Under the pieces are notes generated by a model, which was not told the DNA's origin, did not search any database, and worked only from the letters and a program-made list of their open reading frames with translations. A program made the translations under genes and the position numbers. Source: a virus. Taken from it: a stretch of DNA of 39,603 nucleotides. Positions 9,049-15,915 of this stretch are shown here, one piece after another. Location of the stretch: positions 1 through 39,603 of IMG/VR virus record IMGVR_UViG_3300017931_000004, one strand, 5' to 3'. How positions within the stretch are numbered: the stretch's first letter is position 1; each line of letters opens with the position of its first letter.

Positions 9049-9569
9049 TGTCACAAATTACAAAGTTCTTTGACGGCACAGTAGCACCGAATATTGAAAC
9101 ACTCACCGGAGACGCTGGCGGTGCCGTATCTCCAGATGGTGCGTTTAATATCAATTTGTTGACTGGTGATGGCATAACAGCAACGGGAGTCCCTGGCACA
9201 CACACCATTACGTTTACCCTAGATGGCTATGCCGCTGGTACTGGTCAGACAATAGGTGCCGTGACCGCCGATCTCATAACGATCCCTCTTGGAGCTACTC
9301 CAACAGAATACACGATCGAGGCAAAGATTGCCGCGTTTGAGTCAACTACTCCAGCAGGAGCTAGCTATAACCTCATTTGTGGTGCTCGAACTACAGGTGC
9401 TGCCGCTTCTATTGTAGGAACTCAGGACAAATACGTAGCCGAGGATGCCGCTTTAGTCGGCTGTGACGCTAATTTTGTCGCGGTTGGCAATACGATCATC
9501 GTCAGAGTACTTGGTGTGGCTGCATTGACGATCAACTACAGAGCCTCAACAATTCAAATAAAGGTTTAA
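9048..9569 (+). CDS. Tail appendage protein (173 aa)
   Basis: It overlaps the previous stop by one base (TAATG). The N terminus (ITKFFDGTVAPNIETLTGD) and the following TINLL/GDGI-type turns are typical of short fibre or trimeric appendage proteins. The C-terminal two thirds is a beta domain rich in Ala, Thr and Val, ending in RASTIQIKV. It is homologous in style, though not obviously in sequence, to its neighbours. It is co-directional and tightly packed in the appendage cassette. Confidence 0.6.
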   Translation: MSQITKFFDGTVAPNIETLTGDAGGAVSPDGAFNINLLTGDGITATGVPGTHTITFTLDGYAAGTGQTIGAVTADLITIPLGATPTEYTIEAKIAAFESTTPAGASYNLICGARTTGAAASIVGTQDKYVAEDAALVGCDANFVAVGNTIIVRVLGVAALTINYRASTIQIKV

Positions 9570-9571
9570 AT

Positions 9572-10120
9572 ATGCCTGGCTTTGACAATGGAACATGTTT
9601 TTTTGAGGCGGGGGTTGACCCGCGTGGAGTTACCCCAATAGTAAATCAGATGGGAACTAATGGCAAGTTGATGATTGGATCGGCGGCATCTCCCTATGTT
9701 GTTTGCAATACGCTTACAGCGGGTACAGGTATTGGCATTACAAACGGTGCCGGATCTATCACAATAAACTCAACTGGAAATGGTATGACGACTGTCGATG
9801 TCACAGGAACTACGCAAACAATAGCCGTCAATACCAGGTATATTGCAAATCCAGGTGGTAACACCCAGGTGCGGTTTACTCTACCAGCCACTGCAACTAT
9901 ACAAGATTCTTTCAAAATCACTGGGAAATCAGGGTTTTGGGTTATTGACCAAAACGCAAATCAACAGATTGTGTTTGGAACACTCAGTTCCACAGTGGGA
10001 GTAACTGGCCATCTTGCCGCCGCAGAACATACAGATTGCGCAACGCTTACATGTACCACGGCCGGAGCGTCGACAGTATGGACTATTGAAGGTTCGCAAG
10101 GAAATATTATTATAAATTAA
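9572..10120 (+). CDS. Tail appendage protein (182 aa)
   Basis: It begins two bases after the previous stop. It has a short N-terminal region, then fibre-like repeats (LTAGTGIGITNGAGSITIN). A C-terminal beta domain follows, containing FKITGKSGFWVIDQNANQQI and TVWTIEGSQGNI. The pattern 'i.G.sG.w.I.qn..Q.i.fG' is common in head domains of phage fibres. The role in host binding is inferred from position and composition. Confidence 0.6.
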   Translation: MPGFDNGTCFFEAGVDPRGVTPIVNQMGTNGKLMIGSAASPYVVCNTLTAGTGIGITNGAGSITINSTGNGMTTVDVTGTTQTIAVNTRYIANPGGNTQVRFTLPATATIQDSFKITGKSGFWVIDQNANQQIVFGTLSSTVGVTGHLAAAEHTDCATLTCTTAGASTVWTIEGSQGNIIIN

Positions 10121-10129
10121 GAGGAAAAA

Positions 10130-10612
10130 ATGACGGCTAATATTTTCGCTAACTCAACAAACGCACTCATATATTGTTTCGCTGCCACCTTATCCACTCC
10201 TGTTCTTACTGTAACTGGAACAGGAACAGTATATCCCTATATCTGCGACACTCAATACGACACTCTCGACACTGGAATATATGATACATCGACTGGGCAA
10301 TTCACAGCTCCAGTAGATGGTATATATCAATTTACGGCACAAGCGTTGTGTCAAAATTGCTCTGTTGGCACAGGAATAAAAATAGGATTAGTCTGTTCCA
10401 GCGGAAATTCATATACAAACGTACTCTATCGCCCAGCTGCCTCAACCGATTTATGTCTAAATATAACACAGAGTTTTACCGTCCTTAAGGGACAAACAGT
10501 ACATCCGACGGTAGCCGTTATGGGAGAAGCTACCGACAGATGCAGCGTTAACGGTAGTGGAGCGCCATATTTTACCACATTTTGTGGGCAGTTCGTTGGG
10601 CTAATCGCATAA
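10130..10612 (+). CDS. C1q-like jelly-roll appendage protein (160 aa)
   Basis: GAGG precedes the ATG. Nearly the whole protein is one C1q/TNF-like domain: VTGTGTVYPYICDTQYD, then GQFTAPVDGIYQFTAQAL and a closing strand FCGQFVGLIA. The 'tG.FtaPvdGiY.F' block is the hallmark of C1q-like trimers used as receptor-binding heads. The same domain forms the C terminus of the protein at 11316-12344. About 29 bases around the APVDG codons are identical in both genes (near 10291-10320 and 12030-12058). That points to duplication or gene conversion within the cassette. Confidence 0.7.
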   Translation: MTANIFANSTNALIYCFAATLSTPVLTVTGTGTVYPYICDTQYDTLDTGIYDTSTGQFTAPVDGIYQFTAQALCQNCSVGTGIKIGLVCSSGNSYTNVLYRPAASTDLCLNITQSFTVLKGQTVHPTVAVMGEATDRCSVNGSGAPYFTTFCGQFVGLIA

Positions 10613-10613
10613 T

Positions 10614-10663
10614 GAGGAAACATGACAACAAATAATTCGAGGAAACATGACAACAAATAATTC
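10614..10663 (+). repeat. Perfect 25-bp tandem duplication of a ribosome binding site and start codon
   Basis: Copy 1 is 10614-10638 and copy 2 is 10639-10663. Each contains GAGGAAAC followed by ATGACAACAAAT. Because 25 is not a multiple of 3, the first ATG (10622) is out of frame with the gene. It encodes a 12-residue peptide that stops at 10658-10660, just inside the true gene. The second ATG (10647) opens the 222-residue frame. Confidence 0.95.
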
Positions 10664-11315
10664 ATGGAATAGTCAAAGCCCAGCACAAGTTGCAATGGGG
10701 GGCACGGGTGTCGCAACACAAGCGGCCTATTCTCTAGTTGCTGGTGGGACAACTGCGACTGGAGCATTCCAGGCTATTAGTCCTCCAGCGTCTATATCAT
10801 CGGTGATGATGTCTACTGGAGCGTCCTCGCTTCCCGCATTCACTACAACAGGCACACCTCTAGTCAATTCGTTGACATTTAATGGGGCTCATCAGGTCAC
10901 CTGTTCGACATTCGATTCCAATACATTCACTCCAGGAGTGACATTTGGGGGCGGTAATACAGGCATTACCTATACAACGCAGACGGGGAAATATTACCGT
11001 TTAGGACCATTGGTTTTTTATTCCGTTTACGTTCTGTTGTCTAGTAAAGGCTCTTCTACAGGATATCTCTCTATTACCGGACTACCGTTTACCTCAGCTA
11101 GTGATACCGTTACGATGGCCACATGTCCAGGAGAGTTCTGGGGAGCTTCATTCCCATCTGGAGCCAATTATAGTTACATCATAGGGCAGATTCCTCCAGG
11201 TGGAACTGTAATAAACGTGTATGACAATGGCCCAGCGTATTTCTCTAATGTTACAGACGCCAATTGCGTCAACACATCTGTATTTTCATTTTCCGGCTTT
11301 TATTGGACTGCATAA
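10647..11315 (+). CDS. Tail appendage protein (222 aa)
   Basis: The start is the ATG of the second copy of a duplicated ribosome-binding block. The N terminus carries SPAQVAMGGTGVATQAAYSL and VAGGTTATGAFQ. The 'GGTG.at..ays.v.GGTt.tg..q' motif is very common in phage tail fibre shafts. The C-terminal beta domain includes GKYYRLGPLVFYSVYVLL and SSKGSSTGYLSITGLPF, a fold pattern seen in several phage fibre tips. It ends TAAATG into the next gene. A host-recognition role is inferred. Confidence 0.7.
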   Translation: MTTNNSWNSQSPAQVAMGGTGVATQAAYSLVAGGTTATGAFQAISPPASISSVMMSTGASSLPAFTTTGTPLVNSLTFNGAHQVTCSTFDSNTFTPGVTFGGGNTGITYTTQTGKYYRLGPLVFYSVYVLLSSKGSSTGYLSITGLPFTSASDTVTMATCPGEFWGASFPSGANYSYIIGQIPPGGTVINVYDNGPAYFSNVTDANCVNTSVFSFSGFYWTA

Positions 11316-12344
11316 ATGAGCACACAATTTACATCAAATAACCCAACTGCCTATTTCGGTATCTCTGCAACCATGCCAGGGCAAACCTGGTATAGGTTCA
11401 GAGATCCGAACTCTAGCGATTACAAGGGCTACACAATAGGCGATCGTTGGATAAATAAAACAGCTGGCACTATGTGGGGACTGACGGCCAATGCCGCTCA
11501 AGTCTCTACCTGGGTCCCGCTCGGCGGTTTAACGACTGCCGTACAATCGCTTACTCCAGATGTTGGGGCTGTAGTAACCCCAGTAGGTGGTACAATAGCC
11601 ATAACGGGAGACTCGGCCCAAGGCGTATCAACGCTCAATTCTGGTGCAGCCTCGCTACAGGTAACGGTGCAAAGTGCCACAACGGCTCTTAAAGGCGTCG
11701 TAAATCTCGCTAGCAACGCCGAAGCCATAGCAGGCACAGATACAGCCAAGGCAGTCACATCAGACGATCTGGCGGTCAAATTGGGGCCTCAGACGGCACA
11801 TGGCGTTTTGATAGGTGAAGGAACCTCTGTGGCCGTAGCCTCTACAGTCGCAGGCGCCGCCGGACAATACCTAATCTCCAATGGTGCTGCTGCCGATCCT
11901 GGTTGGTTCAGCGTTCCGTCGTTCAGCGCATATAAAAGTGCTCCTACGCTAAACGTTACTGGCAACTCAACAAACTATCCCTATATCTGCGACACAACAG
12001 AGTTTAATTCTGGTGCGTACAATACAACCACTGGGCAATTCACAGCTCCAGTAGATGGGAAGTACCTTTTCTCAGTCTCTGTCTATATGACGAATTGTAC
12101 GATAGCGGTACAGATAACCCTCAATGTTGTCACTACAGCGAACACGTACAATATGGCAGATCAGTTTAGAGTAGCATCTAACCAAAACTTTGCCACCAAT
12201 GCCACAATGATCGCACATATGGCCGCTGGAGATACGGCATATCCTACAGTGACGGTGGTTGGAGAAGCTGGAGACACAGATACGATATTTGGTGCAGCGA
12301 ATAATTTTGCTACGTCATTCCAGGGGAGTTACATAGGTCAATGA
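11316..12344 (+). CDS. Tail appendage protein: anchor module plus C1q-like head (342 aa)
   Basis: The N-terminal part (YKGYTIGDRWINKTAGTMWG, then STWVPLGG) matches the module in the 7994-8692 protein. The middle (VNLASNAEAIAGTDTAKAVT) is the repeat that phage fibres use before receptor-binding tips. The C terminus from about residue 205 is a C1q-like domain (TTTGQFTAPVDGKYLFSVSV) paralogous to the protein at 10130-10612. It therefore combines the two modules reused in this cassette. It follows directly on the previous stop and overlaps the next gene by ATGA. Confidence 0.75.
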   Translation: MSTQFTSNNPTAYFGISATMPGQTWYRFRDPNSSDYKGYTIGDRWINKTAGTMWGLTANAAQVSTWVPLGGLTTAVQSLTPDVGAVVTPVGGTIAITGDSAQGVSTLNSGAASLQVTVQSATTALKGVVNLASNAEAIAGTDTAKAVTSDDLAVKLGPQTAHGVLIGEGTSVAVASTVAGAAGQYLISNGAAADPGWFSVPSFSAYKSAPTLNVTGNSTNYPYICDTTEFNSGAYNTTTGQFTAPVDGKYLFSVSVYMTNCTIAVQITLNVVTTANTYNMADQFRVASNQNFATNATMIAHMAAGDTAYPTVTVVGEAGDTDTIFGAANNFATSFQGSYIGQ

Positions 12345-12565
12345 AGACTAAGGATGTTAAAGGCGTTGTCTCAAGGCAGAAAAGATATTCTACACTAGCC
12401 AAGAAAGAGGGCCAATATGCTCTCAAGCAGGAGAAGAAAGAGAAGACGAAGCATGAACCTGAGATGGCGAAGGATTCTGCTAGAGAAGCGGAGATTGCGT
12501 TTAAATTCGCGGCCTATAGGAAAGGCATAGCGCAGAAAGAGGCCAAGAAGCTCAGGAAACGCTAG
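12341..12565 (+). CDS. Small lysine-rich protein (74 aa)
   Basis: It overlaps the end of the fibre gene (ATGA), so it is probably made with it. It is almost entirely Lys, Glu, Ala and Arg, predicted helical, with a basic C terminus (KEAKKLRKR). Small basic helical proteins of this kind also follow the portal gene here (32978-33303). It could bind DNA or a virion component. No family is recognised. Confidence 0.6.
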   Translation: MKTKDVKGVVSRQKRYSTLAKKEGQYALKQEKKEKTKHEPEMAKDSAREAEIAFKFAAYRKGIAQKEAKKLRKR

Positions 12566-12807
12566 ACGTAGAATACTTTACATTGCTTTGTGGACTCGTG
12601 GATAGAGATATCTTCTTTTGTCGATATTTTCTTTATCTCCTTCAACTCATCCAATATCCCCATAATCTCCTTAGTGTTCTCAGTAATCCGTGAGAACGTG
12701 CCCTTTCGAAGGTTTAATATAGCGTTCTCTATTTTGCTGAATCGTAATTCTATCCGTTCTTCCTGGGTCAATGGGAATAACTCTTGCTCTTGTTCACATG
12801 TATTCAT
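12562..12807 (-). CDS. Small coiled-coil protein (81 aa)
   Basis: ATG at 12807 has GGAG upstream; the frame is open two codons further to a GTG. After an acidic N terminus (CEQEQELFPLTQEE) the protein is heptad-like helical (IELRFSKIENAILNLRKG; KEIMGILDELKEIKKI). It converges with the fibre-side gene and overlaps it by four bases. It faces away from the lipoprotein gene. The function is unknown. Confidence 0.55.
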   Translation of the reverse strand: MNTCEQEQELFPLTQEERIELRFSKIENAILNLRKGTFSRITENTKEIMGILDELKEIKKISTKEDISIHESTKQCKVFYV

Positions 12808-12902
12808 AACCACTCCAATAAAGACTGTGAACGAAGAGGGTACTAGATCGCTGTTTAAGAATGCAAGAATTTGTTATGTGAAGAGTGTAACAAGGAGAAT
12901 TT

Positions 12903-13067
12903 ATGAGATCATTAGTTCTGAGTTTTATATTGCTCGCGTCATCGGGATGTACAATTTCTATTATACAAACAGATACCCACGGTACCGCGACAGATGTCGT
13001 CGATAGCACGCCATCAACAACGGCAGAGACAGAGGCAGATATACAAGTGCCCGTAAAGCCTATTTAA
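12903..13067 (+). CDS. Small lipoprotein (54 aa)
   Basis: AAGGAG lies six bases before ATG 12903. The first 16 residues are a lipoprotein signal: MRSL, a hydrophobic core VLSFILLA, then a lipobox-like SSGC. The predicted mature peptide starts at Cys16 and contains QTDTHGTATDVVD and a Thr, Glu and Pro rich tail. Similar tiny lipoproteins with a 'T.G.AtDVVD' core occur in uncultured phages (from memory). Exposure on the cell envelope could mean a lysis, adsorption-blocking or superinfection role; none is demonstrated. A TTGTTA...TAACAA inverted repeat (12871-12893) reaches into its ribosome binding site. Confidence 0.6.
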   Translation: MRSLVLSFILLASSGCTISIIQTDTHGTATDVVDSTPSTTAETEADIQVPVKPI

Positions 13068-13072
13068 TAAAC

Positions 13073-13103
13073 AGAGGGTAGGTGCGTCTTAGTACTACCC
13101 TCT
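13073..13103. terminator. Hairpin between convergent genes
   Basis: AGAGGGTAG (13073-13081) pairs perfectly with CTACCCTCT (13095-13103) across a 13-base loop. It separates the + lipoprotein gene from the minus-strand gene ending at 13125. No strong U-tract follows on the + strand; on the minus strand a TTTATTAAAT stretch follows. It is probably a bidirectional transcription stop. Confidence 0.55.
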
Positions 13104-13124
13104 GAAAAGAATCTCCCACGTAGG

Positions 13125-13343
13125 CTATTCTTTCTCAATTGTGAAAAAAATTCCTGTGTCGTCTCGACGTATGCTATCTACGGCAATCCATTCGTCATGG
13201 TATTGGACGAGTATTTCATTTTTGACGATGACAATTTGATTGTCAGAGCCTAGATATCCCGTATGAGGGTTATCGCTAGAGGCAAAAATACATATTGTCC
13301 AACTAAATAAAAACAGTAGAGCAGTTCCAAGAATTTTCTTCAT
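13125..13343 (-). CDS. Small exported protein (72 aa)
   Basis: The start is ATG 13343, with AGAGGA upstream overlapping the end of the previous gene. The N terminus (MKKILGTALLFLFSWTICIFA) is a typical signal peptide, probably cut after FA. About 50 mature residues follow, with a short beta-like domain (NQIVIVKNEILVQYHDEWIAV). It is the last gene of the minus operon that begins with the RusA gene. A periplasmic or envelope location follows from the signal. The function is unknown. Confidence 0.6.
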   Translation of the reverse strand: MKKILGTALLFLFSWTICIFASSDNPHTGYLGSDNQIVIVKNEILVQYHDEWIAVDSIRRDDTGIFFTIEKE

Positions 13344-13351
13344 CTAATCCT

Positions 13352-13573
13352 CTAGAATGGTACATCATCAGCAGTTGCAGGTTTAACATTTGACGGACTT
13401 TTTGACAACTTTTCTAATGCTGTAGCAATTCTTTCAACGCCAATAGCTATTCTCTGGCATACGCTAAACAACATTTCCATCTTTTCATCGATACCCTTGA
13501 TATTCCATGCCGCATATTTTGCGCTGATCTCAATAGGTGGAGGTGGCGCGTTACTTTTTCCTTGAGGTTGCAT
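13352..13573 (-). CDS. Small protein with SSB-like C-terminal tip (73 aa)
   Basis: The gene overlaps the previous one by one base (TAATG). The body is a helical segment (IDEKMEMLFSVCQRIAIGVE, then RIATALEKL), followed by a flexible Ser/Pro/Lys linker. The last residues are ADDVPF. This resembles the conserved acidic tip of bacterial SSB (DDIPF), which recruits repair and replication proteins. There is no OB-fold-sized domain, so it is not a normal SSB. It sits in an operon with a RusA resolvase. It may act as an SSB-tail mimic or recruiter, or the resemblance may be chance. Confidence 0.6.
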   Translation of the reverse strand: MQPQGKSNAPPPPIEISAKYAAWNIKGIDEKMEMLFSVCQRIAIGVERIATALEKLSKSPSNVKPATADDVPF

Positions 13574-13725
13574 TATTTCTTTCCTTTCTTTTTAATTTTA
13601 GCTCCAGCCTTACGAGCTGTATTTAAAGCGGCGGCGACTGCCTGGGCCTTCGGGTGTCCCGCGGCTTCCATCTCAGAAATATTTTTTCCGATCGAGCTTT
13701 TGCTACCAGATTTGATCAATGGCAT
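13573..13725 (-). CDS. Small basic phage protein, DUF6496-like (50 aa)
   Basis: The short frame starts MPLIKSGSKSSIGKNISEME and ends in a lysine cluster (AGAKIKKKGKK). The middle (GHPKAQAVAAALNTARKAG) matches the pattern of small phage proteins in which 'kqAvAiAls.ArkaG' is conserved. AAAGGAGAT lies upstream of the ATG. It overlaps both neighbours slightly, as expected in a compact operon. The function is unknown; a nucleic-acid-binding role would fit the charge. Confidence 0.65.
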   Translation of the reverse strand: MPLIKSGSKSSIGKNISEMEAAGHPKAQAVAAALNTARKAGAKIKKKGKK

Positions 13726-13909
13726 CTGAAATCTCCTTTACATGTTTATCAGTTTTATACTCTAGACGTACTCCTAGACTGTATTCCCTACCACGTATAT
13801 GAGCCTTACTTGTCACTAGGTGGTAGCTGGAAATTAGCCTCGATTCGTTTTCCGTCAGAACAATCTCTAGGAATTGTTCTCCCTCCACAGTCTCTTGGAT
13901 CAATTTCAT
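13703..13909 (-). CDS. Small protein of unknown function (68 aa)
   Basis: It starts at ATG 13909, inside the 3' end of the RusA gene, and overlaps it by 104 bases in another frame. The protein looks natural: an acidic beta-rich N terminus (EGEQFLEIVLTENESRLIS) and a C-terminal helix (DKHVKEISDAIDQIW). Its 3' end overlaps the DUF6496-like start. The unusually long overlap with RusA suggests that one of the two genes was extended recently. No family is recognised. Confidence 0.5.
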   Translation of the reverse strand: MKLIQETVEGEQFLEIVLTENESRLISSYHLVTSKAHIRGREYSLGVRLEYKTDKHVKEISDAIDQIW

Positions 13910-14345
13910 ACAATTTCGTTAGTTCTTCCTGTAGTTTTGGATTAAATGTCAGCCTAACGATACGTATTACTGTCCTTGGGAATTCACTAAATAATTTAAT
14001 ACCCCTATTGTCAACAATTTTACAATCATCGTCATATACAACGCCCGTCATACAATCGCAAATGAATTTTTCAAGATTGTCTTTATCAGGCTTGACAATA
14101 TGATGCACCTCTCCACTCAGCATCGCGCTACGCATTTTTTTACTTGCGGACTTGGGCACTGGAAAGAAATAGAGAATATAGGCCTGTAATGGCCCTGTGA
14201 GCAGCTCTTCTTTATAATCAGATCTTAGCTGCCAACGCACCTCTTCCTTTTCTTTCTTCTGCGGATCGTACATACACCGCGTGCGGTAATTTGGTGACGC
14301 ACGCTTCTGCGCAATCGGCTCACCCGCCACTTCTAAAATTATCAT
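13806..14345 (-). CDS. rusA: RusA-family Holliday junction resolvase (179 aa)
   Basis: RusA resolves four-way DNA junctions during phage recombination and replication. The core is clear: residues 85-107 read KPDKDNLEKF, then a short helix and GVVYDDD. This carries the acidic metal-binding positions of RusA (Asp87, Asp89 and the Asp cluster 105-107). The N terminus (VAGEPIAQKRASP) is also typical. Usual RusA length is 120-140 residues. Here about 35 extra C-terminal residues (ending RIEANFQLPPSDK) run over the next gene and may be a lost stop. It is first in a minus-strand operon facing the RecT/Bet block. Confidence 0.85.
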   Translation of the reverse strand: MIILEVAGEPIAQKRASPNYRTRCMYDPQKKEKEEVRWQLRSDYKEELLTGPLQAYILYFFPVPKSASKKMRSAMLSGEVHHIVKPDKDNLEKFICDCMTGVVYDDDCKIVDNRGIKLFSEFPRTVIRIVRLTFNPKLQEELTKLYEIDPRDCGGRTIPRDCSDGKRIEANFQLPPSDK

Positions 14346-14423
14346 TAGGCTCTCTATGATTACTTTTTTCCCTCATAGATCGCATAATGTTTTATAACAA
14401 CACGAAAATACTTCTCTTTTGTG

Positions 14424-14449
14424 TATACGTAAATACGAGCACACGTATA
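14424..14449. promoter_or_regulatory. Inverted repeat in divergent control region
   Basis: The gap 14346-14476 separates the RusA operon (minus) from the RecT/Bet-helicase block (plus). TATACGT (14424-14430) and ACGTATA (14443-14449) form an inverted repeat. The CGTATATA core recurs in the other divergent gap (21053-21070). It is probably a phage regulator site. Confidence 0.45.
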
Positions 14450-14476
14450 TAGTTAGCGTTCGGCAAAGGGGGAAAC

Positions 14477-14716
14477 ATGAAAGCCAGGATTGAAATACAG
14501 CCAGTTCAAAAAACACACGGTCAGTTTTTGTATCGGCCAGCGTGTCCGGTAACAAAAGCTCTGGCACAGTCTACTGTCAGAAAAAAGAATGTGCAGCTTA
14601 GACAAATACAGGCGTTATTAAACGAAGGAGTGATAGTTGAATATATAGGGGCTACATGTCCGCCGTTAGATAAGATAGGAGCTAAACATATAGAAGCTCC
14701 AAAAGAACAAAAATAA
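14477..14716 (+). CDS. Small early protein (79 aa), unknown
   Basis: A strong GGGGGAAAC lies upstream of ATG 14477. The protein is basic and helical in the middle (AQSTVRKKNVQLRQIQALLN) and ends in a charged tail. It is the first gene of the + strand early block, directly downstream of the putative operator region, so it may be an early regulator. No helix-turn-helix can be assigned with confidence. An A-rich tract and a hairpin follow it. Confidence 0.6.
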   Translation: MKARIEIQPVQKTHGQFLYRPACPVTKALAQSTVRKKNVQLRQIQALLNEGVIVEYIGATCPPLDKIGAKHIEAPKEQK

Positions 14717-14720
14717 AAAA

Positions 14721-14748
14721 CCCTGTACTGGCGCGAACCAATACAGGG
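14721..14748. terminator. Hairpin after first early gene (possible attenuator)
   Basis: CCCTGTA (14721-14727) pairs with TACAGGG (14742-14748), and TGG with CCA extends the stem inward. An A-tract lies before it and no T-tract after it on the + strand. It could partly terminate or stabilise the early transcript. Confidence 0.4.
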
Positions 14749-14790
14749 AAACAAACTTCAAAATGCAAATCACAAAAAAAGGAAGTCATC

Positions 14791-15009
14791 ATGAATATGA
14801 CTAGCTCTCCAATCGAGAATATACTGGCATTCTCATTTTCTGACATTAAAAAACTGCAAGAATTTTATGCGTTCCCAGTGACGGCTCTACGAGATGCTGA
14901 ACGTGAAATAGATGATCAGCGCGAGTACATCCATCATCTGGAAGCTGTCATTGCCAAGACAGAGGACGAAAGGGATCATTACAAAATGATTCTTCAAGGT
15001 TGTCTTTAA
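14791..15009 (+). CDS. Small coiled-coil protein (72 aa)
   Basis: The leader just before the ATG (aaaaaaaggaagtcatc) is identical to that of the gene at 25511, giving 22 shared bases (14774-14795 and 25494-25515). The protein has a short N-terminal part and then a long helix (TALRDAEREIDDQREYIHHL, AVIAKTEDERDHY) with heptad character. It lies directly upstream of the recombinase gene. The function is unknown. Confidence 0.6.
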   Translation: MNMTSSPIENILAFSFSDIKKLQEFYAFPVTALRDAEREIDDQREYIHHLEAVIAKTEDERDHYKMILQGCL

Positions 15010-15039
15010 CGATATAAAAAACTAATTTGCAGGTAAGTT

Positions 15040-15915
15040 ATGAAAAATGAGGGTAAACATATGTCCAGTCTAGTACAGGCACAAAATCAAGATATAGATT
15101 CGAAGAAAGAACTGATCAAACGAACAATGTGTAAGGGGGCGACCGACGACGAGCTGGAGCTATTTTTACACGTGTGTAAAAAAACGGGTCTAGATCCATT
15201 GGTGAGACAGATATATGCTGTAACAAGATATACAAAAGACGGCAATCAAATGACGATACAGACTGGTATCGATGGATATCGTCTCATCGCAGATAGATCG
15301 GGCAGATATGCCCCTGGTCGTGAACCGGAGTGGAAATACGATGAGAAGGGTCGTTTGATATCGGCTACCGCTACAGTACGTAAAATGACTGAAGACGGCA
15401 CATGGCACGAGGTAGCAGCTACAGCGTTTTACTCTGAGTATGTCCAGACATACAAAGACGGCAATCCCACGTCATTTTGGTGCAAGATGGGACACACAAT
15501 GCTAGCAAAATGTGCAGAGGCTCTTGCTTTAAGAAAGGCCTTTCCAGCGGAGCTCTCTGGTGTATATACCGCGGAAGAGATGTCTCAAGCGGATCAACTG
15601 GAAGAGGCTGAGGTAGTAAAAGAACCTCCGAAAGTTTTTACCAAAACCATTGAGCAATGTACCAAGGCGGGATTGAGATTCTGGGAATTGCTACGCAAAA
15701 ACGACGAATCACTGAGTCCAATAATGCCAGCCGAATTGCCGTGGTATATCTTGACCTGTCAGCAAGAAATGCCAGGAAATGACATATATGATCGATTACC
15801 GCAATTGGCACAAGACCCCCAACGATTTATGGGGTCTCTCAAAATGTGGTATGTCAATCGCGGTAAATTGCTGATCGAGAACTCTAGATACGAGGATAAG
15901 GCCAAGACGGCTTAA
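15040..15915 (+). CDS. RecT/Bet-family single-strand annealing protein (291 aa)
   Basis: These proteins bind single-stranded DNA and anneal complementary strands in phage recombination. The N-terminal two thirds show the family pattern: GATDDELELFLHVCKKTGLD, PLVRQIYAV, QTGIDGYRLIADRSG, AEALALRKAFPAELSGVYT and EEM. The C-terminal third is variable. ATG 15040 is used here; ATG 15061, with GAGGG upstream, is an equally good start. No partner exonuclease is recognised nearby. The RusA gene lies just across the control region, so recombination genes flank it. It ends tail to tail with the next gene. Confidence 0.85.
   Translation: MKNEGKHMSSLVQAQNQDIDSKKELIKRTMCKGATDDELELFLHVCKKTGLDPLVRQIYAVTRYTKDGNQMTIQTGIDGYRLIADRSGRYAPGREPEWKYDEKGRLISATATVRKMTEDGTWHEVAATAFYSEYVQTYKDGNPTSFWCKMGHTMLAKCAEALALRKAFPAELSGVYTAEEMSQADQLEEAEVVKEPPKVFTKTIEQCTKAGLRFWELLRKNDESLSPIMPAELPWYILTCQQEMPGNDIYDRLPQLAQDPQRFMGSLKMWYVNRGKLLIENSRYEDKAKTA

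Noticed and set aside
12590-13006. Plus-strand 138-residue frame over the 12562-12807 gene and the lipoprotein gene
   Set aside because: It is out of frame with the lipoprotein, low in protein-like composition and has no ribosome binding site.
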